Shown in pieces: positions 1 to 9,008 of a stretch of DNA of 43,755 bases. The position numbers were made by a program, and so were the translations under genes. The first letter of the stretch is position 1, and each line of letters begins with the position of its first letter. This DNA is from a virus, in IMG/VR virus record IMGVR_UViG_3300029990_000014, positions 1-43,755 of that record; one strand, 5' to 3'. The notes below the pieces were generated by a model. The model was not told where the DNA came from. It was given only the letters and a program-made list of their open reading frames with translations, and ran no database searches.

Positions 1-127
1 TGAAGTTGGGGATACGTTAGTACATCTCAGTCAGGGATTACTTACTCATGAACTAGCACGTGAAGATATCATGAGTAAGATCCTTAAGAATAGGGGCAAC
101 CAGCTCTCTAATCTTAGCAACACGACT
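1..127. repeat. Terminal overlap of a circular assembly (left copy)
   Basis: The first 127 bases are identical to bases 43629-43755. An exact 127-base end overlap is the usual signature of a circular contig closed by an assembler k-mer, so the genome is best read as a 43,628 bp circle. It could instead reflect a circularly permuted virion genome or a real short direct terminal repeat. The overlap falls inside one continuous reading frame, which supports the circular join over a natural end. Confidence 0.9.
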
Positions 128-2629
128 GAGCGTCTTAATCTCGCTACAAAGCTTACAGATGCTTTCATTGAAGCTGCGCCTTCGGTACACCAGAAACTTG
201 AAATTAACTACGCCGAAGCTGCTGCTAAGATGGGCAAGCCTGTTAAGTCTATGTCTTCTAAGGTAATCAGCGATGTAATCCATGCATTCGCCGACCCCAC
301 TGTTTCAATGGAAGACACGATTAACGAGCTTGCAATGCGAGCTAGGTCTGTAGCGAAGGCTGGCAGTGATATCGGTGCACCCGCCGGGGCTTCTAAACTT
401 GCTAATGGAATTGTAGATAATCAGATTGCCCAGGTATTTACGGCGGGCGATCTGGCAGAAGCTCAGGCAGTTAAAGACTTCGCTACAGCTTCGGCTAGTG
501 ATGTTAATAAGGTTGGACTTAAGCAGACTGCATCTCGTGTAGCTGAAGCTATGGATAACAGTCCTACTACGGATCTCGGTGAGCGTTACAGTATCATGTT
601 CACCAATGGGATTGTACGTGGGAATGTTCCAGTACAGGACAAGGCAGTTGCTTTCGTTGATTGGCTGGGCCGCTCCTTTGTGTCTGACTTTGGGCACAAG
701 AATCTTCACGAGCTTTACCGTACTACGAATAGTGTATTCCAGGACTTCATGCGTATGCACAATACCTTGATGTCTAATCTGCACGATGTAATTGTTAAGG
801 CCGCCGAGAATGAGCGACAGCCCGCTCTTGATTACGCGGCGGAAGCTATGCGTTACTTACAGCGGGGAACCCAGCCTGCTGAACCCATTATGCAGGGAGT
901 TGTTAACCAGCTTAAGCAGTCGGTGGAACTTACCTTCGGCACTGGCATTGACAACTTCGGTGATTTCGCTACACGTAATGGTTTAGTACCTGGGCATCTT
1001 AATCACATTCTTGATTTCTATAACGCCCCCAAGGCATTCCGATTTGATGTCACTAAGACTATGGCATCTCAGAGAAATCTTTGGAAGACGTGGGATATTA
1101 AGGACCCCCTGGTGACTCTCAATCTTATGCACGCTGCGGTCCAACGGGCTAATATTGAGGCTACTCTTGGTCGTCATTTCACCCTGGAGTTTGGGGAGAA
1201 TACGGCTAAGGCAGGGTATGTTCAGATCACGGATAAGTACGGTAAGAGCATCTTGGGTAAGTTCCTAGATGACAAAAAATTCTATCCTCGTGAGATTGCT
1301 GAACAGTTCAAGTATCTTGACGAGGCTATTCAGGGGCGCTTCAAGGGATTTGATAACAAGAGCGTAGCTGCTACTGTTAAGTTCTATGACAAGGTAATTC
1401 ACATGTGGAAGTCTGGGGTTACGATTATTCGTCCCGGTCACCACATTAATAACCTTATCGGAGATGTAGCGCTTGCTTGGTTTGATGGGGTAAATAACCC
1501 TGACGTTTACCGTAAGGCTATCAAGGTAATGTCTTCCCACTCTAAGGCGTACAAGGGTTGGGATGGGCTTAGGGCGCTGTCAGAGGGTGTAGTTCCTCAG
1601 GAGTTAATTGATACCTCGGTAAAGATTAAGACGCGTGTTGGCGGAAAGATGGTATCCGTTGATGGCGCTCACCTTTATCAGGAGGCATTCAAGGCTGGTA
1701 TTATTCCTGACTATACTACACTTGAATCTCTGTCATTCAACACTGGTCAGGAAATGGGTGCTTCTGTAACTAAGAAGGGCATCACCCGTATGCTTGACAA
1801 GGGCGCTCATATTGCTGGTGGAATTAGCCAGGCTCGTGACCACATGGTTCGAATTGGTCACTTCATTAATATCCTGGAAAAGGGTGAGTTTAAGACTCTT
1901 GATGAGGCTTACGCTCACGCCGGAGCTAGGGTTCGTAAGTGGCACCCCGATGGTTCGGACTTAACTAACTTCGAAAACAAGGTGCTTCGCCGTACCTCCA
2001 TGTTCTATAGTTGGATGCGTAAGGCGTTGCCGCTTGTTGTAGAGGCAGTGGTTATGCATCCTGGCAAGGCTTTAATGTTCCCCAAGGCAATGTATGTAAC
2101 TGCTCAGCAAATGGGTGTAGATCCTGAATCCCTAGCTAATCCATTTCCAGCCGATTCGCTGTTCCCGTCATTCATCCAGGATAACATCACTGGTCCTCTG
2201 TGGCATGATCCTGGAACTGGGCACTTAATGGCACCTAATCCAGGTGAGCCTGTAAGCCAGATGATGGGGCAGTACGGTAGCTTAGGTTCAGCCGCCGAGC
2301 AGATAAAGGGTAGCCTTACCCCTGTAGCGAGAATCCCGCTTGAGTTAATGATGGGCTCAAGTATCGCTACAGGAGTTCCTATTAAGGATAAGACAGACTA
2401 TCTTGATCAGAACACCCCTGTAGCGGGTATCGTAGCAGGAATTACAGGCCGTTCACCTTGGTCTGGAATGACTCAGAATACCCGTAACGTTGACAAGGGT
2501 AATACAGCATCTGGTCTTAATATGACCAAGCTTATTAACCTACTTATAGGAGCGGGTATTATTGATACCCAGCAGCCTAACTATCAGAAGCTCGCTCAGT
2601 ATGACGCTAACAAGAAGAACGGAGGTTAG
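1..2629 (+). CDS. Giant virion (ejection-type) protein, C-terminal part
   Basis: This is the downstream part of a gene that starts at 41074 and crosses the cut; the frame is open from base 2. The whole product is about 1,727 residues. This half is largely helical, with a conserved-looking block PGHHINNLIGDVALAWF near the middle and a Gly/Pro-rich stretch with PGTGHL about 200 residues before the end. Very large proteins placed between tail genes and a virion transglycosylase in podoviruses are usually internal virion proteins ejected with the DNA. The neighbouring transglycosylase gene starts three bases after the stop, which supports that role. No enzymatic motif is recognised. The ATG at 71 is internal and not the true start. 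Confidence 0.7.
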   Translation, partial: EVGDTLVHLSQGLLTHELAREDIMSKILKNRGNQLSNLSNTTERLNLATKLTDAFIEAAPSVHQKLEINYAEAAAKMGKPVKSMSSKVISDVIHAFADPTVSMEDTINELAMRARSVAKAGSDIGAPAGASKLANGIVDNQIAQVFTAGDLAEAQAVKDFATASASDVNKVGLKQTASRVAEAMDNSPTTDLGERYSIMFTNGIVRGNVPVQDKAVAFVDWLGRSFVSDFGHKNLHELYRTTNSVFQDFMRMHNTLMSNLHDVIVKAAENERQPALDYAAEAMRYLQRGTQPAEPIMQGVVNQLKQSVELTFGTGIDNFGDFATRNGLVPGHLNHILDFYNAPKAFRFDVTKTMASQRNLWKTWDIKDPLVTLNLMHAAVQRANIEATLGRHFTLEFGENTAKAGYVQITDKYGKSILGKFLDDKKFYPREIAEQFKYLDEAIQGRFKGFDNKSVAATVKFYDKVIHMWKSGVTIIRPGHHINNLIGDVALAWFDGVNNPDVYRKAIKVMSSHSKAYKGWDGLRALSEGVVPQELIDTSVKIKTRVGGKMVSVDGAHLYQEAFKAGIIPDYTTLESLSFNTGQEMGASVTKKGITRMLDKGAHIAGGISQARDHMVRIGHFINILEKGEFKTLDEAYAHAGARVRKWHPDGSDLTNFENKVLRRTSMFYSWMRKALPLVVEAVVMHPGKALMFPKAMYVTAQQMGVDPESLANPFPADSLFPSFIQDNITGPLWHDPGTGHLMAPNPGEPVSQMMGQYGSLGSAAEQIKGSLTPVARIPLELMMGSSIATGVPIKDKTDYLDQNTPVAGIVAGITGRSPWSGMTQNTRNVDKGNTASGLNMTKLINLLIGAGIIDTQQPNYQKLAQYDANKKNGG

Positions 2630-2631
2630 TA

Positions 2632-3261
2632 ATGGCCGCTGTAGACCCGTCCACGTTGTTTGATTACAATACGTCTGCAAATAACCAGTTGCAGCAAATC
2701 AATGCAATGGGAACTGTCGCTACACAAAGGGCTCAGCAAATTGCTGCGGCTCGTGCGGCAGCCATTGCGGCCGCTGCTCAAAACGTTAACCCTAATAATG
2801 CCACTGGTAATTACAACACTAAGTCTACCTTGACTGGTGCTGTACCTAATTACAAGAGTGGACAGAATACGTTCGCTAACTTCCTTCATGCTATCTCAGG
2901 ACGCGAATCTGGTGGAAATTACAACGCCGTTAACCGTGATTCTGGAGCACTCGGGAAATACCAGGTTATGCCTGGGAACGTTGCATCCTGGTCAAAGGAA
3001 GCTCTCGGGCACAGTGTTAGCACCAGCACTTATTTACACAGCCCAAAGATCCAAGAGCAGGTTGCACAATACCAACTTAAGAAATATTACAACAAGTGGG
3101 GTCCTGGTGGAGCTGCGGTTGCTTGGTATGCAGGCCCAGGTGCTGCCCCTAACTGGATGAAAAGTCATGGTCAAGGTAGTCACTGGAATGCTCCGCAAGG
3201 TCACTACTCATCTATTTCAGCGTATGCTTACGGCATCCTGAAAGCTATGGGGCTGATGTGA
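2632..3261 (+). CDS. Virion-associated lytic transglycosylase (SLT/lysozyme-like)
   Basis: A 209-residue protein. The first 80 residues are Ala/Gln/Asn-rich and low-complexity. The catalytic-type domain follows, with GRESGGNYNAVNRDSGALGKYQ: a probable catalytic Glu in the RESGG block, then the G-K-Y-Q motif of SLT and resuscitation-factor-like transglycosylases. It should cut peptidoglycan glycan strands, either during DNA entry or as part of lysis. It starts right after the giant virion protein and its stop overlaps the holin-like GTG start, so it sits between structural and lysis genes. The long disordered N-terminus suggests virion association rather than a free endolysin; this is inferred. 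Confidence 0.8.
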   Translation: MAAVDPSTLFDYNTSANNQLQQINAMGTVATQRAQQIAAARAAAIAAAAQNVNPNNATGNYNTKSTLTGAVPNYKSGQNTFANFLHAISGRESGGNYNAVNRDSGALGKYQVMPGNVASWSKEALGHSVSTSTYLHSPKIQEQVAQYQLKKYYNKWGPGGAAVAWYAGPGAAPNWMKSHGQGSHWNAPQGHYSSISAYAYGILKAMGLM

Positions 3262-3524
3262 GTAAATACTTAAAGGATGCCGCCGAGCGGTTATCCTGGA
3301 CTCTATTATATGCAATGATCGCATGGGGAGTTACGGAAGCTACTAATAGTAGCGATAAGTACGCTCCTCTGATTCTCGTTCTTTTACAGGTAATTAAGCT
3401 GGCTGTAGCTAAGTTTGTTGGTAACCCCAACACAGCGGCTATCGGTGGTGACTCTGTAGAGGCAACGACTGCGGTGCTCGCAGAAGGGCCCACAGACGTT
3501 CCTGAGGGCACTCTGGACAGCTAG
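3258..3524 (+). CDS. Holin-like small membrane protein
   Basis: 88 residues starting at GTG (3258), overlapping the TGA of the transglycosylase gene by four bases. It has two hydrophobic segments: residues about 13-27 (WTLLYAMIAWGV) and 37-54 (APLILVLLQVIKLAVAKFV), followed by a hydrophilic acidic tail. Size, topology and position after a peptidoglycan-degrading enzyme fit a holin that permeabilises the host membrane at lysis. No family signature is firmly recognised. It is the last gene of the late plus-strand run before a separate promoter. Confidence 0.65.
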   Translation: MSKYLKDAAERLSWTLLYAMIAWGVTEATNSSDKYAPLILVLLQVIKLAVAKFVGNPNTAAIGGDSVEATTAVLAEGPTDVPEGTLDS

Positions 3525-3530
3525 GTTAGC

Positions 3531-3559
3531 TTGACAACGCAGTGAGGGCCCGTCACAAT
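3531..3559 (+). promoter_or_regulatory. Sigma70-type promoter for the WhiB gene
   Basis: TTGACA at 3531-3536, a 17-base spacer, and CACAAT at 3554-3559. Transcription starting about seven bases after the -10 box would begin on the A of the ATG at 3566, giving a leaderless mRNA, which is common in actinobacteria. There is no ribosome binding site before that ATG, which agrees. Confidence 0.75.
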
Positions 3560-3565
3560 GTAGCC

Positions 3566-4093
3566 ATGGGATACCCCAATGACTACGCGTGGCGGGCCCT
3601 CAGTGTTTGCGGAGCGTCCTTCAGTACAGCGCTAGCGATCAAAGATCGCGATGAGCGACGTAAAGAGCTTGAGCGTCTTGACTCAATATTTGATCCTAAA
3701 GGCAGGCCAAGACGAAAAGAACATTTCAGTCAGTTCTGTGACAACTGCCCTGTGTCTCAGAATTGCTTAGTTGATGGATTTGTTCATGATGAGGAGGGAA
3801 TCTGGGGAGGAACTAGAGACGCTACAAGAAAGTCTCTTCTTACTATTCAAACATGGAGAAATCGGGTAATTGAGGAATACCAAGAAGGTCGGCTTGACGT
3901 GGATCGGCTGGACTCGAAGTCTGAGATTTGGACGATTTTGAAGCCAATTCTTTCACCTCGGCCTGTTCCTCGCGATATTGATCCACAATCAACTGCGGAT
4001 CTAGACCTAATTGAATTGCGGCTTCAGTTACTTTGTATGACCACGATAGAAGAGGAGCTAGAACTTCGGGCTCAAGAATCATTGGTGGAATAG
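3566..4093 (+). CDS. WhiB-family transcriptional regulator
   Basis: From the ATG at 3566 the protein has 175 residues. It carries the WhiB arrangement: a first Cys (SVCGAS), then FCDNCPVSQNC (C-x2-C-x5-C) and the turn motif GIWGGT, followed by a basic stretch. The four Cys should hold an iron-sulfur cluster; WhiB proteins bind the main sigma factor and change transcription, and phage versions can repress host whiB genes. The upstream GTG/ATG at 3542 is unlikely because the promoter lies there. About 70 residues follow the WhiB core with no recognised domain, and the last 250 bases overlap a gene on the opposite strand. WhiB occurs in actinobacteria and their phages, so this is the best host indicator. 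Confidence 0.88.
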   Translation: MGYPNDYAWRALSVCGASFSTALAIKDRDERRKELERLDSIFDPKGRPRRKEHFSQFCDNCPVSQNCLVDGFVHDEEGIWGGTRDATRKSLLTIQTWRNRVIEEYQEGRLDVDRLDSKSEIWTILKPILSPRPVPRDIDPQSTADLDLIELRLQLLCMTTIEEELELRAQESLVE

Positions 4094-4445
4094 CTCCACC
4101 ATATCGTTCTTCCGGAGTCTTATGCGTCCAATCAAGACCTGAATGAATGCGAAGCCAGGCAGCGCGGCAAATATCGTTGCAGTATGCTACTTGCTTACTG
4201 TTGGTTAGGAACATTTCACCGCAATGCTTACAAGCTACACCAATAAACGCATGAGGGCGCTCAAGGCTGTTCAGCACCGCATCCATACTCTCGGATCGCG
4301 ATTGCAGAGCAGCCTTTTGCCTTGCCTCCTTTACCACCGCCTCAGGGTCGACGTCTCGAATAACGATTCCCTTTTTGGCAAGACCTGCCAACGCCTTAGT
4401 TAGGTTGGCAATATCTTTTCTCTCACTGCTTCGGGACACGTGCAA
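3843..4445 (-). CDS. Zinc-ribbon protein of unknown function
   Basis: 200 residues with one putative zinc ribbon in the middle: ACKHCGEMF then YCNDICRAAW, a C-x2-C...C-x3-C pattern common in small phage proteins. The N-terminus is basic and helical; the C-terminus is low-complexity (Lys/Ser/Gln-rich), ending in a hydrophobic/acidic tip DFSMFE. It is the last gene of the minus-strand replication run; its start overlaps the RuvC-like gene by 23 bases. Its last 250 bases run antisense through the WhiB gene, so the two mRNAs must converge. It may bind DNA or a replication protein; that is only a guess. Confidence 0.65.
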   Translation of the reverse strand: MHVSRSSERKDIANLTKALAGLAKKGIVIRDVDPEAVVKEARQKAALQSRSESMDAVLNSLERPHAFIGVACKHCGEMFLTNSKQVAYCNDICRAAWLRIHSGLDWTHKTPEERYGGAIPPMILEPEVLAPLLSWSYKVTEAAIQLGLDPQLIVDQYREEQAEVKELASKSSKSQTSSPADPRQADLLGIPQLPDFSMFE

Positions 4446-4902
4446 GCTCCAATGCGGTAGGTCGGAGGTTATTGCCGATCATGTAGTAATACCCGTGTAG
4501 CGCGGCGCATACCCTGTGAGATTTGCTATGATCCGAGGGCCTAAATACCTGAGCCCATTTCTCCGCCGTGGGTAGGATATCAGAGTCTTGCATTACTACA
4601 GGAATACGGTACATTGCAGCCCAGGCTGTAGCGGCTCCAATTACCTTAGAGGTTACTAGCTTAGAGCCAGCGTGTGACATTGCCTTACGTGTGAAGATCA
4701 TGTAGTCTTCAATAATTACCTTGCAAGCATCCCCGATGATACCTGGATTGTCCATCATCCATTCATTGAAGCCTTCGAGTCCGCCTTCAATATGGCCGTC
4801 GTAAAGAACACCCTCCTTATTCATTAGAGCCCATCCCGTAGTATGACCAGGATCGAAGCATAAATACTGCGCCATCTTAATTACCATTGCTACCCCAATC
4901 AT
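4423..4902 (-). CDS. RuvC-like Holliday junction resolvase
   Basis: 159 residues from the first in-frame ATG. The RNase H fold starts with CFDPGHTTGWAL (D-x-G-x-T-G, first catalytic Asp), then IIEDYMIF with the second acidic residue, and a C-terminal KSHRVCAALHGYYY block typical of this family. It would resolve branched DNA before packaging. The true start may be the ATG at 4887 or 4875; both are closer to the fold and overlap the polymerase stop less. No strong ribosome site decides this, and translational coupling to the polymerase gene is likely. Confidence 0.8.
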   Translation of the reverse strand: MIGVAMVIKMAQYLCFDPGHTTGWALMNKEGVLYDGHIEGGLEGFNEWMMDNPGIIGDACKVIIEDYMIFTRKAMSHAGSKLVTSKVIGAATAWAAMYRIPVVMQDSDILPTAEKWAQVFRPSDHSKSHRVCAALHGYYYMIGNNLRPTALELARVPKQ

Positions 4903-6667
4903 GGGTATCTACGTCGAACTTAGCCCTAAAGAATCCGTTACCAACCCCTGTCATAATGGCAGCGATTTGCTTCTTTGCGGATTCCGCTACAGAGCGCTCC
5001 GCCTCAAAGCAGAATGCATCATGAATCTGTAGCATAACCCGGACGGCGCCGTCGGAAGGAATGATAACTTCCTTCACAATCTGATTGAGGGCAACCTCAA
5101 CAATATCGGCGGCGCCGCCCTGGATACGTGAATTGAAAGCCTTGTGTGCTTCCGCCTTTACATTAGCAAAGTTACGGTAGCGACCAGACCAGATTTTGAC
5201 CCTCTTTGTAGCGAATGCTTCTCGTGTAGCGAGATCAATAGCAGACTTAAATCCAGGATACTGTCCAAAGAACCCAAGTTTACGATCAGCTGCTTGTGCT
5301 TTATTAATTCCAAATACATTCATCAGTCGCTGAAGTCCAGCACCGTACTGAATTGAATATACCATGGTCTTTACCTCATGACGAGGCATTCCAAGTTCTT
5401 TAGCCATCTCAGTGAAAACATCACGGCCGTGTTCAAATGCATCAATTAGTGCTGCGTCTTGTGCGTAATGAGTTCCAAGTCGAAGTTCAAGTTGTGAGTA
5501 GTCAATCTCAAATCCGAGCATTCCGTCGCTAGCCTTGAAGGCTTTCTTAGTATCGCCGTTCCAGGGATTTGATGAGTTACGTGGAATCTGTTGAAGATTT
5601 GGGTTACGTGAGCTTACTCGTCCTGTTACAGTTCCGCCGGCGTCTCCGCCTTCTGCCGCTTTGTGAAGCATGTAGTTAGTTCGAAGTCGCCCATCAGGGC
5701 TCATGTTGTCAAGGTAAGCCTTAAACATGGAGGAAGTGGCCTTCTCCCACCCACGATAAGCCTTAACCCATTCTGCAATTGGGTTATCTACACGTTGAAG
5801 AATGACGTCATATTCTTGCATAGCTTCTTTGTCGAATGAGGGTCTACCGTTCGGCGTTGTCTTAACTACAGGCAACCCGAGTTCGTCCAACAGGATCTTT
5901 TTAAGGTGGGCCCCTGTAGGCTTACCACCCAGCAGTTCTGTGACGTCTGCCATTACGTCCGAGCCTTCATAGAGTTTGCGCTCACAGAAGCTCTCGTCAA
6001 TTTGAACACCAGTTTGCATTAGAAGATCGAAGCTGTGAATTGTATCTGACTTGTGCTCTTCCCAGTATCGATGAAGTCCAATTTGTTCAACCTTTTGCCA
6101 TTCGTGTTCCCAGACCATATACGTAACTTCAGGGTCCCATACTGCATACTCGTACATTACATCTGCTGGAATCCATGCCCAGTCTTCATCGCGCCATGTC
6201 TTTTCAACTTTATTCAAACCTAGATAATTGAATGCAAGAGAGTCAAGAGATCGATTGAGAGGCCAGTTTTCGTTGACAAGTGAAGAGATTAACATTGTGT
6301 CATAAAGTATGGGAGAGGTGGGAATGTTGATCCCAAGAGTTCGAAGTGCCGGTAGGTCGTATAGGGCGTTGTGGAATACTGTCCGCTTTGTAGTCTTTTG
6401 TAGAATTCTACGCAGTTCTTCAAGACATCTACTGTTGTAGTTGAATCCCACACTGAATCGAAAAGGGAAAAAATGAGATGATAGTTTTCCGTTGACTTTA
6501 ATTGTCGTTCCAATACCAGTGGCATGGTCCCTAAGGTCGCGTACCTTAAGTCCCGTACCCTCGGTGTCAATGGCGATAACTTCTGCGTCTTCAAGCTGTC
6601 TAAGATACTCTCCAAGGTCAGTTCCATTTTTGGTTACCCGCCAATCAGTTTTCAGCGTCTCTGGCAC
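4877..6667 (-). CDS. polA: DNA polymerase I-type (family A) with 3'-5' exonuclease
   Basis: About 596 residues from the GTG at 6667, chosen because GGGAG lies seven bases upstream; the frame is open to 6694. Exonuclease motifs: IDTEGTG (Exo I), FHNALYDLPAL (Exo II), YAVWDPEVTY (Exo III). Polymerase motifs: DYSQLELRLGTH (motif A), a KTMVYSIQYGAGL block (O-helix/motif B) and QIHDAFCFE (motif C). There is no 5' nuclease domain, as in many phage enzymes. In motif C the usual HDE reads HDA, so the Glu after the catalytic Asp is replaced. It replicates the phage genome with the primase-helicase encoded just upstream, whose stop it overlaps by about 20 bases. Confidence 0.92.
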   Translation of the reverse strand: MPETLKTDWRVTKNGTDLGEYLRQLEDAEVIAIDTEGTGLKVRDLRDHATGIGTTIKVNGKLSSHFFPFRFSVGFNYNSRCLEELRRILQKTTKRTVFHNALYDLPALRTLGINIPTSPILYDTMLISSLVNENWPLNRSLDSLAFNYLGLNKVEKTWRDEDWAWIPADVMYEYAVWDPEVTYMVWEHEWQKVEQIGLHRYWEEHKSDTIHSFDLLMQTGVQIDESFCERKLYEGSDVMADVTELLGGKPTGAHLKKILLDELGLPVVKTTPNGRPSFDKEAMQEYDVILQRVDNPIAEWVKAYRGWEKATSSMFKAYLDNMSPDGRLRTNYMLHKAAEGGDAGGTVTGRVSSRNPNLQQIPRNSSNPWNGDTKKAFKASDGMLGFEIDYSQLELRLGTHYAQDAALIDAFEHGRDVFTEMAKELGMPRHEVKTMVYSIQYGAGLQRLMNVFGINKAQAADRKLGFFGQYPGFKSAIDLATREAFATKRVKIWSGRYRNFANVKAEAHKAFNSRIQGGAADIVEVALNQIVKEVIIPSDGAVRVMLQIHDAFCFEAERSVAESAKKQIAAIMTGVGNGFFRAKFDVDTHDWGSNGN

Positions 6668-8393
6668 GTGGAATCTCCCTACGAATGAAATCAAGATTAG
6701 ATGTTCTAATTACATGGAACGGATACTGTTCCTCAGCGAATCGATTCTTCACAGTCCTGAATTCAATAGCCTTCGTATCGGGCGCTCTCCACAGGTTAAT
6801 TACAAGTGATGCGTCAACTGTAAGATAGACGTTTCCGTAGGTATCTGAAAGCGTTGAGTTTTTACTTCCCGGCGCCGATTTACGACTGTGGTGAATGAGT
6901 ACGAAGTAGACGTCAAGTTTTGATCTAATTTTATTTAGGATTAAGTTCATCGCTCGGATAGGCAATTCCTTACTGATCTCGCCGTTGATAATCTTTCCAA
7001 CAGAATCAATATAGATGCCTTGAATTCTATGTTCTTTGATTAGGTTAACTATGTACTTTTGGGTATCAGGATGTTCGATATCCATGGGTTCATTACTAGG
7101 ATCAATGAGAAAGTTAGCGTCAATCATTGATCTCTGTAGCGGAGTATATCCGGCGAGCATTGGTGTAAGAATTCGCTTAACACTTACAGCACCCATCTCA
7201 AGTGAAAGATAGAGTACCTTGTGAGGTTCAGCAACCTTATACCCAAGCCAGTCCCTGCCTGTAGCGCAAGATAGACAGAGACGCAAAGCCATCTGAGACT
7301 TACCAACTCCAGGATCAGCGATAATGAATGCCAATCCATCTGAAGTAATAAGATCAGTGACTTTCCAGTCGAACTTGAGGTCTGCCGCCATGAGTTCAGA
7401 CATTGTGTACAACGTCTTAACATTGACTTCAGTTGTCTCTTTAAGAAGACCACCAACTTCAAGTGGATCATTTGCCTTTGGAACTTTGGACTTAGCGCGA
7501 GAGATAATTGAAATCAATCGCCGCTTACGATCTGCCCTGGTCTTATACTTCCCCCACTTATCATCCACATGGAGAAGCATTGAGTACATTTCTTCGGGCT
7601 GCATTCCAAGTTCAGCACACTCATAAGCAAGCCGAAGCATTGCCTTAGCACGCTGACCATCAGGAACGATCTTATTCAACAGATCGCGAGTATCTGGGAG
7701 CAGATCGTATTTCGCTACAAGGTCAATAACGCTCGGGATACTAGTAGTATCAATCTCAATATCATAAGCGTCATTGATCTGTGTTCTATCAACTACGATT
7801 GAATTCTCAGCGTAGATAGCCGATGCATTATCGTGGAAGATTGTTACGGGTTGACCTTCATCGCCTCGCTTGAAGTTCCTAGTTCCTGGAACCCTGAGGA
7901 GTTGATTAGCATCCCAGCCTGTCTTGTCAGCATTCGCTACAAAGGTGAAATACTTATTGAGCGACTCAAGACGAATTAGGTCATCAACGAAAACGTCCAG
8001 CTTCCAATAGGCATGCTGGTTACTCTCTGCGGATGTACGAACTCTTACACTTGGAACTGGAATAGATGGAAGATCCCACTCATCAGGAGCATTGCCATCG
8101 AAATCAGCCCAGATAACAGATGCGCCGAGAACGTTAATCTTGTCACTCGACCTACTGCCGCGCCTGAATACGGCAGGGTGGAACCATACATCGTACTGCT
8201 TACCTACCTGGGCTTTAACGTATTCGATAATCTCAGGCTTCTTTTCAGGCCAATTGAAGAAAGCCTTACCCCAAGCTCCGCTCTGAGATTTGACAGCAAG
8301 TCCTACCGAACACGTCGGAGCGTCGCCCCAAATGTAATCAAAGAAGGCTTCAAGCTTCTTGATACTTGGGGCGACGCCAGACGTATTGCTCAT
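6645..8393 (-). CDS. Primase-polymerase/RepA-like helicase fusion
   Basis: 582 residues. The N-terminal half resembles archaeo-eukaryotic-type primases of the RepB/prim-pol group: VIWADFDGNAPDEW supplies paired Asp residues and SNQHAYWKLD the conserved His region. The C-terminal half is a RecA-fold ATPase of the RepA hexameric helicase type: Walker A ADPGVGKS, Walker B GIYIDSVGK, and a sensor-like VLIHHSRK. The protein would prime and unwind DNA for the polymerase gene that follows. The start ATG at 8393 is followed by a disordered SNTSGVAP stretch. Order primase-helicase, polymerase, resolvase suggests one replication operon. Confidence 0.82.
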   Translation of the reverse strand: MSNTSGVAPSIKKLEAFFDYIWGDAPTCSVGLAVKSQSGAWGKAFFNWPEKKPEIIEYVKAQVGKQYDVWFHPAVFRRGSRSSDKINVLGASVIWADFDGNAPDEWDLPSIPVPSVRVRTSAESNQHAYWKLDVFVDDLIRLESLNKYFTFVANADKTGWDANQLLRVPGTRNFKRGDEGQPVTIFHDNASAIYAENSIVVDRTQINDAYDIEIDTTSIPSVIDLVAKYDLLPDTRDLLNKIVPDGQRAKAMLRLAYECAELGMQPEEMYSMLLHVDDKWGKYKTRADRKRRLISIISRAKSKVPKANDPLEVGGLLKETTEVNVKTLYTMSELMAADLKFDWKVTDLITSDGLAFIIADPGVGKSQMALRLCLSCATGRDWLGYKVAEPHKVLYLSLEMGAVSVKRILTPMLAGYTPLQRSMIDANFLIDPSNEPMDIEHPDTQKYIVNLIKEHRIQGIYIDSVGKIINGEISKELPIRAMNLILNKIRSKLDVYFVLIHHSRKSAPGSKNSTLSDTYGNVYLTVDASLVINLWRAPDTKAIEFRTVKNRFAEEQYPFHVIRTSNLDFIRREIPRARDAEN

Positions 8394-8402
8394 TATTGCC
8401 CC

Positions 8403-9008
8403 TTAGAAATCCATGTTCGGAAATTCGATAGCTAGCAATGAGTCTAGCGAACTATCGACGGGCACGTCAAGGTGTTCATAGATATGCTTGAACATCGGAG
8501 GAACGACGCCATATTCAATATTACGCTCAATCATTCCTTCCGTGTAGTTCTTGCACACCTCTGTAGCGGGAACATCTTTAATACAATCCCAGCACTGTGT
8601 AGCGCAGAGATCAAATGCAGGATGCCAGAAATCAAACAAGAAATACTTGTCACAAGAAACGCATCGATGCAGAGAGAAGGTATGAAATCGGCCGCAGTTG
8701 GGGTTAGCACAAATAGGCTTGCTTGTAGCGAGATCAAAGGTATATGTAGGATTAGAGCAATGACAAAGAATCAACTTCCATCTCATGGGAACAATGCCCT
8801 TGAACATAATTCGGTGCACCCACTTAAAGTCTCTCGTTGTAGTTAGGTAATGTTGAGCCGATCCGTAATGGATTTCGCTACAGCCCAAGAGCTTGCAGTT
8901 ATGAAATCCCTTGGTAAGTAGTTCCTTGAAGTATGCTTGGTTAGGGTCGGCGGTGAATCCTGTGAACTCTCTATCCCAATACCAATGGGTATTCTGTTGA
9001 ACCATCAT
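8403..9008 (-). CDS. Cysteine-rich zinc-binding protein, unknown function
   Basis: 201 residues with at least nine Cys in the central region: LCHCSNP, ICANPNCGRFHTF, RCVSCDKYF and LCATQCWDCIKD, consistent with two zinc ribbons. Aromatic residues are frequent (HWYWDREF at the N-terminus). It begins at ATGATG, overlapping the stop of the 9005-9220 gene as TGATG. It lies directly upstream of the primase-helicase, so a replication or nucleic-acid role is plausible but not shown. No named family is recognised. Confidence 0.65.
   Translation of the reverse strand: MMVQQNTHWYWDREFTGFTADPNQAYFKELLTKGFHNCKLLGCSEIHYGSAQHYLTTTRDFKWVHRIMFKGIVPMRWKLILCHCSNPTYTFDLATSKPICANPNCGRFHTFSLHRCVSCDKYFLFDFWHPAFDLCATQCWDCIKDVPATEVCKNYTEGMIERNIEYGVVPPMFKHIYEHLDVPVDSSLDSLLAIEFPNMDF

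Noticed and set aside
53-784. Minus-strand frames under the giant virion gene
   Set aside because: Shadows of the plus-strand gene with no ribosome sites and improbable composition.
5176-5182. Near copies such as GGTAGCG or CGCTACC/CGCTACG
   Set aside because: They differ at an end base, are few, and were not counted as motif copies.
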